From positions 632,191-696,190 of the forward strand of contig NZ_SODP01000001.1 in NCBI RefSeq assembly GCF_004365355.1: a DNA stretch of 64,000 nucleotides, given 5' to 3'. Below the pieces are notes generated by a model. That model made no database searches, was not told where the DNA came from, and saw nothing but the letters and a program-made list of their open reading frames with translations. The stretch comes from Kribbella pratensis. GTDB taxonomy: Bacteria > Actinomycetota > Actinomycetes > Propionibacteriales > Kribbellaceae. This document shows positions 42,860 through 51,145 of the stretch, in pieces. Each line of letters starts with the position of its first letter. Within the stretch, counting starts at the first letter, position 1. A program made the translations under genes and the position numbers.

Positions 42860-43833
42860 AGGTGGTCAACTGGTTCACGCCGGCGATCGCCTTGGCGCGG
42901 ATCGCGTGGTTGCGGACGGTCCTGTACCTGTTCGTCATCCTCGACATGCACGCATTCGTCCGCGACACCCGCGACAAGGGCGAGCATCCGGGTCTGTACC
43001 AGCCGTTGCTGCTGGCCCGGTTGCTGGATCTTCCGAAGCCGTCGGTCGCCAACACGACCGCGCTGTACGTCGTGCTGATCGTCGCCTGCCTGATCGGCGC
43101 GACGAACTACTTCCCGCGGGGCGCCGGCTGGATCGTCGCGCCGGCGTTCACCTGGTGGGTCCTGATCGGGATGAGTGACGGCAAGGTCGACCACGACCAC
43201 CTCGCGCTGGTGATCGCGCTGTGGGTCCTCCCGACCGTCGGCGGTGCCCGGCGCGGCCTCGCGTCGTACGGCGATCAGACGCGGTCCGAGGCAGCCGGAT
43301 GGGCGATCCGGTGCGTGCAGATCTGCGTGATCGCGACGTACTTCCTGTCCTCGATCGCGAAACTGCGCAGTGCCGGATGGGCGCTGACGTGGCCCGGGAG
43401 CGCCGTCCTGACCTGGGCGATCGTGCGGCGGCCGCACCCGGTCGGGGAGTGGCTGCTGAACTATCCGTGGGTGCTGCACGTGATGCAGTGGGTCGGGATC
43501 ATCGGGGAGTTCTGTTCGCCGGTGATCCTGTGGCTCAAGGGGCGGTGGCAGTTGTTCGGGGCCCTGTTCTTCCTCGGGTTCCACGCGGCGAACACGGCGA
43601 TCCTGCTGATCCACTTCCTGCCGACGGTGGTCTGCTGGCTCGCGTTCGCTCCGCTGGAGCGGATCGTGCCGTGGTTCCAGGCCCGCCGAGCCAAGGCCCG
43701 CTCAGCCGAGGTCGGCTCAGCCGAGGCCGGCTCAGCCGAGGCCGGCTCAGCCGAGGCCGGTTCAGACGACGCCGGAGAGACCGAACACGAGGCCGAACAG
43801 GGCCGGGAGGCCGAGCAGCAGGCCGGCGCGTAG
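42856..43833 (+). CDS. HTTM-like integral membrane protein (gamma-carboxylase-related)
   Basis: 325 aa with about seven membrane segments. FVILDMHAFV, GWALTWPGSAVLTW and FHAANTAILLIHFLPTV resemble HTTM domain proteins, relatives of vitamin-K-dependent gamma-carboxylase; bacterial members have no settled function. The C-terminal 50 residues are an acidic tail with four 15-bp repeats coding SAEAG units. Start GTG at 42856, coupled to the upstream gene. The last 72 bp overlap the convergent membrane-protein gene. Confidence 0.75.
   Translation: MKVVNWFTPAIALARIAWLRTVLYLFVILDMHAFVRDTRDKGEHPGLYQPLLLARLLDLPKPSVANTTALYVVLIVACLIGATNYFPRGAGWIVAPAFTWWVLIGMSDGKVDHDHLALVIALWVLPTVGGARRGLASYGDQTRSEAAGWAIRCVQICVIATYFLSSIAKLRSAGWALTWPGSAVLTWAIVRRPHPVGEWLLNYPWVLHVMQWVGIIGEFCSPVILWLKGRWQLFGALFFLGFHAANTAILLIHFLPTVVCWLAFAPLERIVPWFQARRAKARSAEVGSAEAGSAEAGSAEAGSDDAGETEHEAEQGREAEQQAGA
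43701..43760 (+). repeat. 15-bp in-frame tandem repeat in the HTTM gene tail
   Basis: Four copies of ctcagccgaggccgg (the first with one change) encode an SAEAG series in the C-terminal tail. Confidence 0.9.
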
Positions 43834-44166
43834 GCGGAAACGGCGGCCGCCGGGTCCCGGAGTACGGACGATGCGGGACAGCACGGCACCGGCGTACCCG
43901 AAGACCAGGGCGGCGAGCAGGATCTGCGTGGTCGGCAGACTGTCCGCGTCGTGATGGGTCAGGCCGAGCGTCACCAGGCCGGGGCAGCAGAACGCGCACA
44001 TCCCGAACCCGAGCTCCGGAACCGGCAGCCAGCGGCGGCCGAGCACGTCCCGTTCGGCGGGTCGCTTCCGGCGCAGCGACTGGATGAATCGCGCGGTACT
44101 GATGATGAGGTCGCTGAGGCAGAGGACCGCGGCGACGATGAGCGCCGCATGGAAGATCGTCTGCAC
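43762..44166 (-). CDS. Small integral membrane protein, unknown
   Basis: 134 aa with three or four hydrophobic segments (IFHAALIVAAVLCLSDLII, FGMCAFCCPGLVTLGL, TTQILLAALVFGYAGAVL, and LLLGLPALFGLVFGL). A CAFCC motif is notable. The ATG is at 44166. It overlaps the end of the HTTM gene in antisense. No family is recognised. Confidence 0.6.
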   Translation of the reverse strand: MQTIFHAALIVAAVLCLSDLIISTARFIQSLRRKRPAERDVLGRRWLPVPELGFGMCAFCCPGLVTLGLTHHDADSLPTTQILLAALVFGYAGAVLSRIVRTPGPGGRRFRLRAGLLLGLPALFGLVFGLSGVV

Positions 44167-44278
44167 GGGAACACGCTAGGCCCCTGAGCATGCCTGTGTC
44201 CGCCTGGGCACGTAACGTCTGCTTAACAGAGGCGGGGCACACTGTGAGAAGTTCCGGACTTGGGTGAGAGGTGGACTG

Positions 44279-45619
44279 ATGGACAAGCAGCAGGAGTTCG
44301 TGCTGCGCGCGCTGGAGGAGCGCGACGTACGTTTCGTGCGGCTCTGGTTCACCGACGTACTCGGGTTCCTGAAGTCGGTGGCCGTGGCGCCGGCGGAGCT
44401 GGAGAGCGCGTTCGCCGAGGGGCTCGGGTTCGACGGGTCGGCGATCGAGGGGTTCGCCCGGGTGACCGAGGCCGACATGCTGGCCAAGCCGGACCCGTCG
44501 ACGTTCCAGATCCTGCCCTGGCGGGGCGAGACCATGGGTACGGCGCGGATGTTCTGCGACATCAACATGCCGGACGGCTCGGCGTCGTTCGCCGACCCGC
44601 GGCATGTGCTGAAGCGGACGCTGTCGAAGGCGGCCGATCTGGGGTTCACGTTCTACACGCATCCCGAGATCGAGTTCTACCTGTTCAGGTCGCTCACCGG
44701 AGCGCCTGGTACGACGCCTGAGCCGGTCGACTCGTCGGGGTACTTTGACCACACGCCGCAGGGGATCGGCAACGACTTCCGTCGCGAGGCGATCACGATG
44801 CTCGAGTCGATGGGTATCTCGGTCGAGTTCAGCCACCACGAGGGCGGGCCGGGTCAGCAGGAGATCGACCTGCGGTACGCCGACGCGCTGTCGACCGCCG
44901 ACAACATCATGACGTTCCGCGTCGTGGTGAAGGAGGTGGCGCTGTCGCAGGGCATCTACGCCTCGTTCATGCCGAAGCCGCTGTCGGATCAGCCGGGATC
45001 CGGGATGCATACGCATATGTCGCTGTTCGAGGGCGACCGGAACGCGTTCTTCGAGGGCGGCGCGCAGTACCAGCTGTCGAAGACCGGGCGTGCGTTCATT
45101 GCCGGGTTGCTGCGGCACGCGGGTGAGATCACCGCGGTGACCAACCAGTGGGTGAACTCTTATAAGCGGTTGGCCGTGGGGGACGAGGCGCCGTCGTTCG
45201 TCTCGTGGGGTCATAACAACCGGTCGGCGCTGGTGCGCGTGCCGATGTACAAGCCGCACAAGGGACAGTCGTCGCGGGTCGAGTTCCGGTCGTTGGACTC
45301 GGCGGCCAACCCTTATCTGGCTTTTGCTTTGATGCTTGCTGCTGGTCTGAAGGGGATCGAGGAGGGCTACGAGCTGCCGGCTGAGGTCGAGGACGACATC
45401 TGGTCGTTGACGTCGCGCGAACGCAAGGCCCTCGGGATCAAGCCCCTCCCCGGCAGCCTCGCCGAAGCCATCAGCGCGATGGAAGACAGCGAGTTGGTCG
45501 CCGAAACCCTCGGCGAACACGTCTTCGACTTCTTCCTCCGCAACAAACGCGCCGAATGGCAGGACTACCGCCGCCAAGTAACCCCCTTCGAACTGAACAA
45601 GCTCCTGCCTGTCCTCTGA
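44279..45619 (+). CDS. glnA2: Type I glutamine synthetase, GlnA2-like
   Basis: 446 aa, the same length as M. tuberculosis GlnA2 as I recall it. Motifs: GFDGSAIEGF (N-terminal latch), EIEFYLF and SHHEGGPGQQEIDLRY (metal site), GSGMHTHMSLF, and NNRSALVRVP. The residue expected at the adenylylation site is Trp (EDDIWSLTSRE) rather than Tyr, so GlnE-type adenylylation is not expected here even though glnE lies 1.7 kb downstream. The ATG at 44279 follows AGAGGTGG. It makes glutamine, or in this subfamily possibly a gamma-glutamyl amide, from glutamate and an amine. Confidence 0.93.
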   Translation: MDKQQEFVLRALEERDVRFVRLWFTDVLGFLKSVAVAPAELESAFAEGLGFDGSAIEGFARVTEADMLAKPDPSTFQILPWRGETMGTARMFCDINMPDGSASFADPRHVLKRTLSKAADLGFTFYTHPEIEFYLFRSLTGAPGTTPEPVDSSGYFDHTPQGIGNDFRREAITMLESMGISVEFSHHEGGPGQQEIDLRYADALSTADNIMTFRVVVKEVALSQGIYASFMPKPLSDQPGSGMHTHMSLFEGDRNAFFEGGAQYQLSKTGRAFIAGLLRHAGEITAVTNQWVNSYKRLAVGDEAPSFVSWGHNNRSALVRVPMYKPHKGQSSRVEFRSLDSAANPYLAFALMLAAGLKGIEEGYELPAEVEDDIWSLTSRERKALGIKPLPGSLAEAISAMEDSELVAETLGEHVFDFFLRNKRAEWQDYRRQVTPFELNKLLPVL

Positions 45620-45630
45620 CGGCTGTTCGT

Positions 45631-45677
45631 CGAGTCGTGGAGTTTGGCTCTGAGATCTCGCCTCTATCCACGACTCG
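45631..45677. terminator. Perfect inverted repeat after glnA2
   Basis: CGAGTCGTGGA (45631-45641) and TCCACGACTCG (45667-45677) pair perfectly across 25 bases, 11 bases after the stop codon. Confidence 0.6.
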
Positions 45678-45722
45678 CGGTTCCGCCAGGCAGCTATTTG
45701 CCACGAGTCGGTGAGCGAGGTC

Positions 45723-46010
45723 TCAGCCGTCGACCTTGAAGGGGTCGTGTTCGGTGAGGAGTTTGTCCAGGCGGGCTTGGTCTACTCGGGTGGTTACTTC
45801 GGAGAGTTCTTGGCGATCGCGGACTACCTTGCAGAGGACGACGGTTGACGTGACGACGTACAGCAGGCCGAGGGCCAGGAATGCTCGCACCCACGGTTGG
45901 GCCGGCAGGTAGATCAGGCCGACGGTCATCGCTGTGAGCGAGATGCCGAAGGATGCGACTGCCTGCGCGTAGAACGCCGCGGTCTGCTGGGGCTGAATGC
46001 TTTTGCTCAT
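45723..46010 (-). CDS. YiaA/YiaB-type small inner membrane protein
   Basis: 95 aa. Two membrane segments (FYAQAVASFGISLTAMTVGL and VRAFLALGLLYVVTSTVVL) are followed by a conserved cytoplasmic tail RVDQARLDKLLTEHDPF. This is the yiaA/B two-helix pattern; function unknown. The ATG at 46010 (MSKSIQPQQ) is preferred to the GTG at 46073, since homologues begin near this point, but neither has a strong ribosome site. Confidence 0.78.
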   Translation of the reverse strand: MSKSIQPQQTAAFYAQAVASFGISLTAMTVGLIYLPAQPWVRAFLALGLLYVVTSTVVLCKVVRDRQELSEVTTRVDQARLDKLLTEHDPFKVDG

Positions 46011-46079
46011 GCCGGAATCGTCGACCACCCGAACCCACCCCACATCAGCAAAATCACTCAGGTCCGGAGTCACCGGCCG

Positions 46080-46655
46080 TCAGCCGATCAGGACTTCTTG
46101 GATGGTGGTTGGCTGGGTGGTTGAGAGGTGGTTGAGGACGGCGGTGCCGGCGGTGAGCTTGCCGATGATCGTCGACGTGGGCGGGAGGGTGGCGTCGAGG
46201 CCGAGAATGAAGAAGGTGGCGGTGTTGCCGAGGACCGGAGTGTTGCTGAGGGCAACGATCCCGCGGGGGTAGGTTTCGTGGCCGGTTAGTTCGGGGGTGA
46301 AGTGGTAGCCGGGCCGGCCGGCGCCGCACTCGAGGATCGCCCGGGTGTGGCGCGGGCACGGGGTCTGGTTGTAGAAGCGCTTGACCGCCAGGTACGTGAA
46401 GCTGTGGACCGCGCACGGCGCCGTGCTGCGGTCCAGCGTGAGGACCAGGTCGCCGTGGTTCGTGCGGATGGTCACCTTGACCAGGCCTATCGTCGGCGCG
46501 AGCGAGTACGGCGGACGCCCGGTCTCACCGGGCACTCGCTCGTAGTGGCAGCTCTTGAAGAATGCGGCGGCCTGGGCGCGGGCGGCCCAGCCTTCGACGA
46601 CGAGCGCGATGGCGGCGACCAGCAGGACGGCGACGACCCGTTTCCAGTGACGCAT
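46080..46655 (-). CDS. Exported peptidyl-prolyl cis-trans isomerase (cyclophilin)
   Basis: 191 aa. A hydrophobic N-terminus (VVAVLLVAAIALVVEGWAA) works as signal or anchor. The cyclophilin domain follows: GDLVLTLDRSTAPCAVHSF, YLAVKRFYNQTPC, RGIVALSNTPVLGNTATFFI and STIIGKLTAG. It should catalyse proline isomerisation in proteins outside the membrane. Several core positions differ from canonical cyclophilins, so activity may be weak. Start ATG at 46655. Confidence 0.85.
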   Translation of the reverse strand: MRHWKRVVAVLLVAAIALVVEGWAARAQAAAFFKSCHYERVPGETGRPPYSLAPTIGLVKVTIRTNHGDLVLTLDRSTAPCAVHSFTYLAVKRFYNQTPCPRHTRAILECGAGRPGYHFTPELTGHETYPRGIVALSNTPVLGNTATFFILGLDATLPPTSTIIGKLTAGTAVLNHLSTTQPTTIQEVLIG

Positions 46656-46700
46656 AGTTCCGAAGGTAACACTGAGTGTGCAGAATGCAACAGAGTGTGT

Positions 46701-47195
46701 TCAGACTCCGGCGGGCTGTGGTGGTGCGTCGTCGGAGGCGTGCTTCGAGGTCCAGCGCGATGCCGCCGTCGAGTGCCGGTACGGCGGTTCAGCCGCCAGC
46801 GGCGCATCCGCACCGGCGTCGCGAACCGGCTCGACGACCGGGATGATCGGCGTACCATCCGGAGCCAGCGCGTGCACCTCTTCGACCGTGAGCAGCCCGA
46901 CCGGGCGGACGCCTTCGGTGATGATCACGATGCAGCCGGGGATCACCTGCTGGGCGCGATTTCTCTTGCCCGGAACGAGAATCCCCTCGGCCGGCGTACG
47001 CCAGGCCCCCGGCGCGAACCGGCGCAGCGCGATCCCGGCCTGGCCGTCGTCCGGCGTTCGGGGTGGGAGGTACGCCGTCGCGGTGTAGTCGTAGTCGTAA
47101 TCCGGCTCCGGCGGACCTGACACTCGCCCGCCCTGCTGGGGTGTCAGCCAGAGCACCGTCCCGCGCACCGCGAGCGACCCCGTCATCATGACCAT
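46701..47195 (-). CDS. Conserved hypothetical protein, beta-rich
   Basis: 164 aa. The sequence RGTVLWLTPQQGGRVSGPP ... TATAYLPPRTPDD ... IVIITEGVRPVG suggests a beta-barrel of the EF-Tu C-terminal kind, followed by a low-complexity tail. I do not recognise a function. Start choices MVMMTGSL cluster at 47195. It is divergent from glnE, 168 bp away. Confidence 0.6.
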   Translation of the reverse strand: MVMMTGSLAVRGTVLWLTPQQGGRVSGPPEPDYDYDYTATAYLPPRTPDDGQAGIALRRFAPGAWRTPAEGILVPGKRNRAQQVIPGCIVIITEGVRPVGLLTVEEVHALAPDGTPIIPVVEPVRDAGADAPLAAEPPYRHSTAASRWTSKHASDDAPPQPAGV

Positions 47196-47363
47196 GAGAA
47201 GCCATCATGCCGACTACTGAGCGAATCCGCTACACGACACCGTGTATTCCTCGCGATCTTCCCGCGATCCAGCTGAGACTTTGTGAACACGCCAACCATT
47301 GTGCGCCTCCGGCAACGGTCGAGGGGTGCCCAAGGAGCCTCGCGATGGGAGGTTGGATAGGTT

Positions 47364-50300
47364 GTGAGGGTGGCTGAGGGTCGGAGAGGGTCGTGGGAGG
47401 GACGGCTGGTCCGGCTCGGGTTCGAGGACCCGCAGCGGGCGGCGGGGATGCTCGAGGAGCTGGACGCGCTCGACTCGCACAGTCCGATGGCCACCGAGCA
47501 GCTGATCACCACGCTGGGTGAGTCGGCCGATCCGGACCTCGCGCTGCACGGGCTGTGCGGGATGGCGGAGGCGCTGCACCGGCACGCGTACGACGTGGCC
47601 GCGTTCGCGCGCACGCTCGAGATGGACGAGGGTTTCCGCCGTCGCCTCATCTACGTGCTCGGCGCGAGCGAGGCGCTCGGCCGGCATCTCGCCGTCCATC
47701 CGCGCCACTGGTACGACCTCGCCGATCCGGCTCTGGCCAGTGCCCACCCGTCGATCGAGGACGTCGCCGCCAAGCTCGCCACCGCGGTCGAGGCGGACAA
47801 CCCGGTCGACGCGCTGCGGGTCGAGTACCGTCGCCTGCTGCTCAGGGTGGCCGCGCGTGATCTCGCCGAGGGCCTGCTCGTCGACGAGGTCGCCGCCGTA
47901 CTCGCGGATCTGGCCGGCGGAGCGCTCGAGACCGCGCTGCACATCGCCCGCAACGAGTACTTCGCCGCGCACCCGGGCGCCGCCGACTGCCGGCTCGCGA
48001 TCATTGCCATGGGCAAGTGCGGCGGCCGGGAGCTCAACTACGTCAGCGATGTCGACGTGCTGTTCGTCGCGGAGCCGCACGAGGGCGAGGCCGAACTGCC
48101 CGCGCTGAAGACCGCGACCCAGCTCGCCGCGGCCACGATGCGGATCTGTTCGGCGCACACCGGCGAGGGCACGCTCTGGCCGGTCGACGCCGCGCTCCGC
48201 CCGGAGGGCAAGTCCGGTCCACTCGTCCGCACCCTCGACAGCCACCTGGCGTACTACCAGCGCTGGGCCAAGACGTGGGAGTTCCAGGCGCTGCTCAAGG
48301 CTCGTCCGGTCGCGGGCGATGCGGCGCTCGGCCGGGAGTACTCCGAGAGGATCGGCAGCCTCGCCTGGTCCGCGGCCGACCGCGAGGGCTTCGTCGACGA
48401 CGTGCAGGCGATGCGCCGCCGCGTCATCGACCACCTCCCGGCCGCGGACGTCGATCGCCAGCTGAAGCTCGGCCCCGGCGGGCTGCGGGACGTCGAGTTC
48501 GCAGTACAGCTCCTCCAGCTCGTCCACGGGCGCAGTGACGAGTCGGTCCGCAGCGGTACGACGCTCGTCGCGCTCGAGTCCCTCACCACCGGCGGGTACG
48601 TCGGACGCACCGATGGCGCCGTACTCGCCGATGCGTACCGCTTCCTGCGCTCGATGGAGCACCGCATCCAGCTGTACCGCCTGCGCCGTACCCATCACGT
48701 CCCCGACGACGAAGCGGACCTGCGCCGCCTCGGCCGCTCACTCGGCTTCACGAAGAACCCGGTCAAGGACCTGACCGCAGCCTGGAAGAAGCATGCGCTC
48801 GAAGTACGGCGGCTGCACGAGAAGCTCTTCTACCGACCGCTGCTCGCCGCCGTCGCGCGCATCCCAGGGGTTGAGGTACGCCTGACGCCGGAGGCGGCCA
48901 AGCAGCGGCTGACCGCGCTCGGGTACGCCGATCCCGCGTCGGCGCTGCGGCACATCGAGGCGCTGTCCGAGGGGGTGTCGCGGCGTTCGTCGATCCAGAA
49001 GGCGTTGCTGCCCGCGATGCTCGGCTGGTTCGCCGAATCACCGGATCCGGACGCCGGCCTGCTCGCGTTCCGCACGATCTCCGACGCGCTCGGCTCGACA
49101 CCGTGGTATCTGCGCCAGCTCCGCGACGAGGGCGCATCGGCCGAACGCCTTGCGCATCTCCTGGCCAGCGGCCGGTACGCCGTCGACCTGCTGCAGCGCG
49201 CGCCCGAGGCAACCGCGATGCTCGCCGACGAGCGCGAGCTGACACCGCGAACCCAGGACGCGCTGCTGGCCGAGATGTCCGCGGCCGCCCGTCGGCAGGA
49301 CACGCCGGAGGCTGCGGTACAGGCGATCCGGGCAGTCCGCCGACGGGAGCTGTTCCGCATCGCGGCGGCCGATCTGTCCGGACTCGTCGACGTCGAGAGC
49401 GTCGGTGAGGCGCTGACGGTTATCGCGGTCGGAACGCTGACCACCGCGCTCGAGGTCGCGCGGCGAGCCGTCGCACAGCGCCTCTTGCCAGAGGGCGAGC
49501 CGGAGCCGACGCGGATGTCGATCGTCGCGATGGGTCGGTTCGGCGGGCACGAGCTCGGTTACGGCAGCGACGCCGACGTGATGTTCGTCCACGACCCGTT
49601 GCCGGGCGCGGACGAGAAGGCGGCGACGGACTTCGCGACGCAGGCCGCGAGCGAGCTGCGCCGCCTGCTGGCGTTGCCGGGTACGGATCCGGCGGTCGTG
49701 GTCGACGCGGACCTGCGGCCGGAGGGTCGGCAAGGACCGCTGGTGCGGACGCTCGCGTCGTACGCCTCGTACTACGCCAGATGGTCGGCGGTCTGGGAGG
49801 CGCAAGCCCTGCTGCGGGCCGACCCGCTGTGTGGCGACGCCGACCTCTGCCAGTCCTTCCGCGAGCTGATCGATCCGCTGCGCTACCCGGAGAACGGGAT
49901 CAGCGAACGCGACGTGATGGAGATCCGCCGCATCAAGGCCCGCGTCGACGCCGAACGGCTCCCGCGCGGGGCCGATCCGGCCACTCACACGAAGCTCGGG
50001 CGAGGCGGTCTCGCCGACATCGAATGGACCGTCCAGCTCCTCCAGCTCCGCGAGGCGCATCGCGTTCCCACTCTCCGTACGACGCGCACGCTCGGAGCGC
50101 TCTACGCCGGCGTGGACGCCAACCTCGTCGACCCGACCGAGGCCGACACGCTCCGCGCCGCGTGGGAGATGGCGACCCGCATCCGCAACGCGATCATGCT
50201 CGTCCGCGGCCGCCCGAGCGACTCGCTGCCCCGGGACCCGCGCGACCTCGCCGCGGTCGCCCAGATCTGCGGCTACCCGCCCGGCGAATCCAGCCGCTTC

Positions 50301-50369
50301 TCCGACGACTACCTCCGCACCACCCGCCGGGCCCACAACACCGTGGCCCACCTCTTCTGGGACGACTAG
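47364..50369 (+). CDS. glnE: Bifunctional glutamine synthetase adenylyltransferase/deadenylylase
   Basis: 1001 aa with two nucleotidyltransferase halves. The first carries GKCGGRELNYVSDVDVLFV, the second GRFGGHELGYGSDADVMFV; both keep the DxD metal motif, and each is followed by a helical bundle (KLGPGGLRDVEFAVQLLQL and KLGRGGLADIEWTVQLLQL). The N-terminal half removes and the C-terminal half adds AMP on the Tyr of glutamine synthetase, tuning nitrogen assimilation. The natural target is probably a GlnA1-type synthetase outside the window. GTG at 47364 follows GGAGG at an 11-base distance. Confidence 0.95.
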   Translation: MRVAEGRRGSWEGRLVRLGFEDPQRAAGMLEELDALDSHSPMATEQLITTLGESADPDLALHGLCGMAEALHRHAYDVAAFARTLEMDEGFRRRLIYVLGASEALGRHLAVHPRHWYDLADPALASAHPSIEDVAAKLATAVEADNPVDALRVEYRRLLLRVAARDLAEGLLVDEVAAVLADLAGGALETALHIARNEYFAAHPGAADCRLAIIAMGKCGGRELNYVSDVDVLFVAEPHEGEAELPALKTATQLAAATMRICSAHTGEGTLWPVDAALRPEGKSGPLVRTLDSHLAYYQRWAKTWEFQALLKARPVAGDAALGREYSERIGSLAWSAADREGFVDDVQAMRRRVIDHLPAADVDRQLKLGPGGLRDVEFAVQLLQLVHGRSDESVRSGTTLVALESLTTGGYVGRTDGAVLADAYRFLRSMEHRIQLYRLRRTHHVPDDEADLRRLGRSLGFTKNPVKDLTAAWKKHALEVRRLHEKLFYRPLLAAVARIPGVEVRLTPEAAKQRLTALGYADPASALRHIEALSEGVSRRSSIQKALLPAMLGWFAESPDPDAGLLAFRTISDALGSTPWYLRQLRDEGASAERLAHLLASGRYAVDLLQRAPEATAMLADERELTPRTQDALLAEMSAAARRQDTPEAAVQAIRAVRRRELFRIAAADLSGLVDVESVGEALTVIAVGTLTTALEVARRAVAQRLLPEGEPEPTRMSIVAMGRFGGHELGYGSDADVMFVHDPLPGADEKAATDFATQAASELRRLLALPGTDPAVVVDADLRPEGRQGPLVRTLASYASYYARWSAVWEAQALLRADPLCGDADLCQSFRELIDPLRYPENGISERDVMEIRRIKARVDAERLPRGADPATHTKLGRGGLADIEWTVQLLQLREAHRVPTLRTTRTLGALYAGVDANLVDPTEADTLRAAWEMATRIRNAIMLVRGRPSDSLPRDPRDLAAVAQICGYPPGESSRFSDDYLRTTRRAHNTVAHLFWDD

Positions 50370-50424
50370 GGGCGTGTCTCCCGATCCCACGCCTACCGCG
50401 CGGCACTCGGCAGACACGCCCTAG
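50366..50424. terminator. Hairpin between glnE and trmB, sharing a repeat with 57760-57825
   Basis: ggcgtgtct (50371-50379) pairs with agacacgcc (50412-50420), extended by ctagg (50366-50370) and ctag (50421-50424). Bases 50385-50412 match 57774-57801 at 27 of 28 positions; see the terminator there. Confidence 0.65.
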
Positions 50425-50434
50425 ACTCCTGGTG

Positions 50435-51145
50435 GTGGAAACAGTGGATCAGGTCAGGCAGGCGGGCGTCTTCAGTACGGTCCGGCGGAGTGTTCGGATG
50501 ACGGCTGGGCAGAAGCGGGTCTGGCAGACGCACTGGTCGGAGCTCGGCCGCACGCAGGAGGAGCTGCCGCCGGGTGAGCTGGATCTCACCGAGTGGTTCG
50601 GCCGGGAAGCGCCTACCGTGCTGGAGATCGGGTCCGGCATGGGCGAGGCGACCGCTCAGCTCGCCGTCGCGGCGCCCGAGGTCAACCATCTGGCCGCCGA
50701 GGTGTACCCCGCCGGCCTGGGACAGCTGATGCTCTGGGTGGAGAAGTACGACCTCGACAACGTCCGGTTGCTCCAGGGCGACGCGCTCGACTTCCTCCGC
50801 GATCACGTGGCGCCGGGCGCGCTGGCCGGCGTACGCATCTATTTCCCGGACCCGTGGCCGAAGAAGCGGCACCACAAGCGCCGCCTGGTCAGTCCGCCGT
50901 TCGTCGCCTTGGTTGCCTCCCGCCTCCAAGCCGGCGGAACGTTGCACCTGGCAACGGACTGGGCGGACTACGCCGACCGCATGCTCGCGGTCTGCGAAGC
51001 CGAGCCCTCTCTGCGCAACCAGTACGACGGCTGGGCCCCGCGTCCCGCCTGGCGCCCGGTCACCAAGTTCGAGTCCCGCGCGCAAGCCGAGGGCCGCGAG
51101 GTCCGCGACCTCATCTACACGAAGGTCACGCCGACCGACTGGTGA
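50435..51145 (+). CDS. trmB: tRNA (guanine-N7-)-methyltransferase
   Basis: 236 aa from the GTG at 50435 (other in-frame GTGs at 50432 and 50444). It methylates G46 of tRNA with S-adenosylmethionine. Signatures: TVLEIGSGMGEATAQLA (AdoMet site), VYPAGLGQLMLW, and the diagnostic IYFPDPWPKKRHHKRRL. It follows glnE with its own hairpin between, so a separate promoter is possible. The 3' end overlaps the convergent rhamnosidase gene by 20 bp. Confidence 0.93.
   Translation: METVDQVRQAGVFSTVRRSVRMTAGQKRVWQTHWSELGRTQEELPPGELDLTEWFGREAPTVLEIGSGMGEATAQLAVAAPEVNHLAAEVYPAGLGQLMLWVEKYDLDNVRLLQGDALDFLRDHVAPGALAGVRIYFPDPWPKKRHHKRRLVSPPFVALVASRLQAGGTLHLATDWADYADRMLAVCEAEPSLRNQYDGWAPRPAWRPVTKFESRAQAEGREVRDLIYTKVTPTDW

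Noticed and set aside
44212..44227. GlnR box upstream of glnA2 (GTAAC-6-TTAAC)
   Set aside because: Only a partial half-site fits, without the second half; too weak to list.
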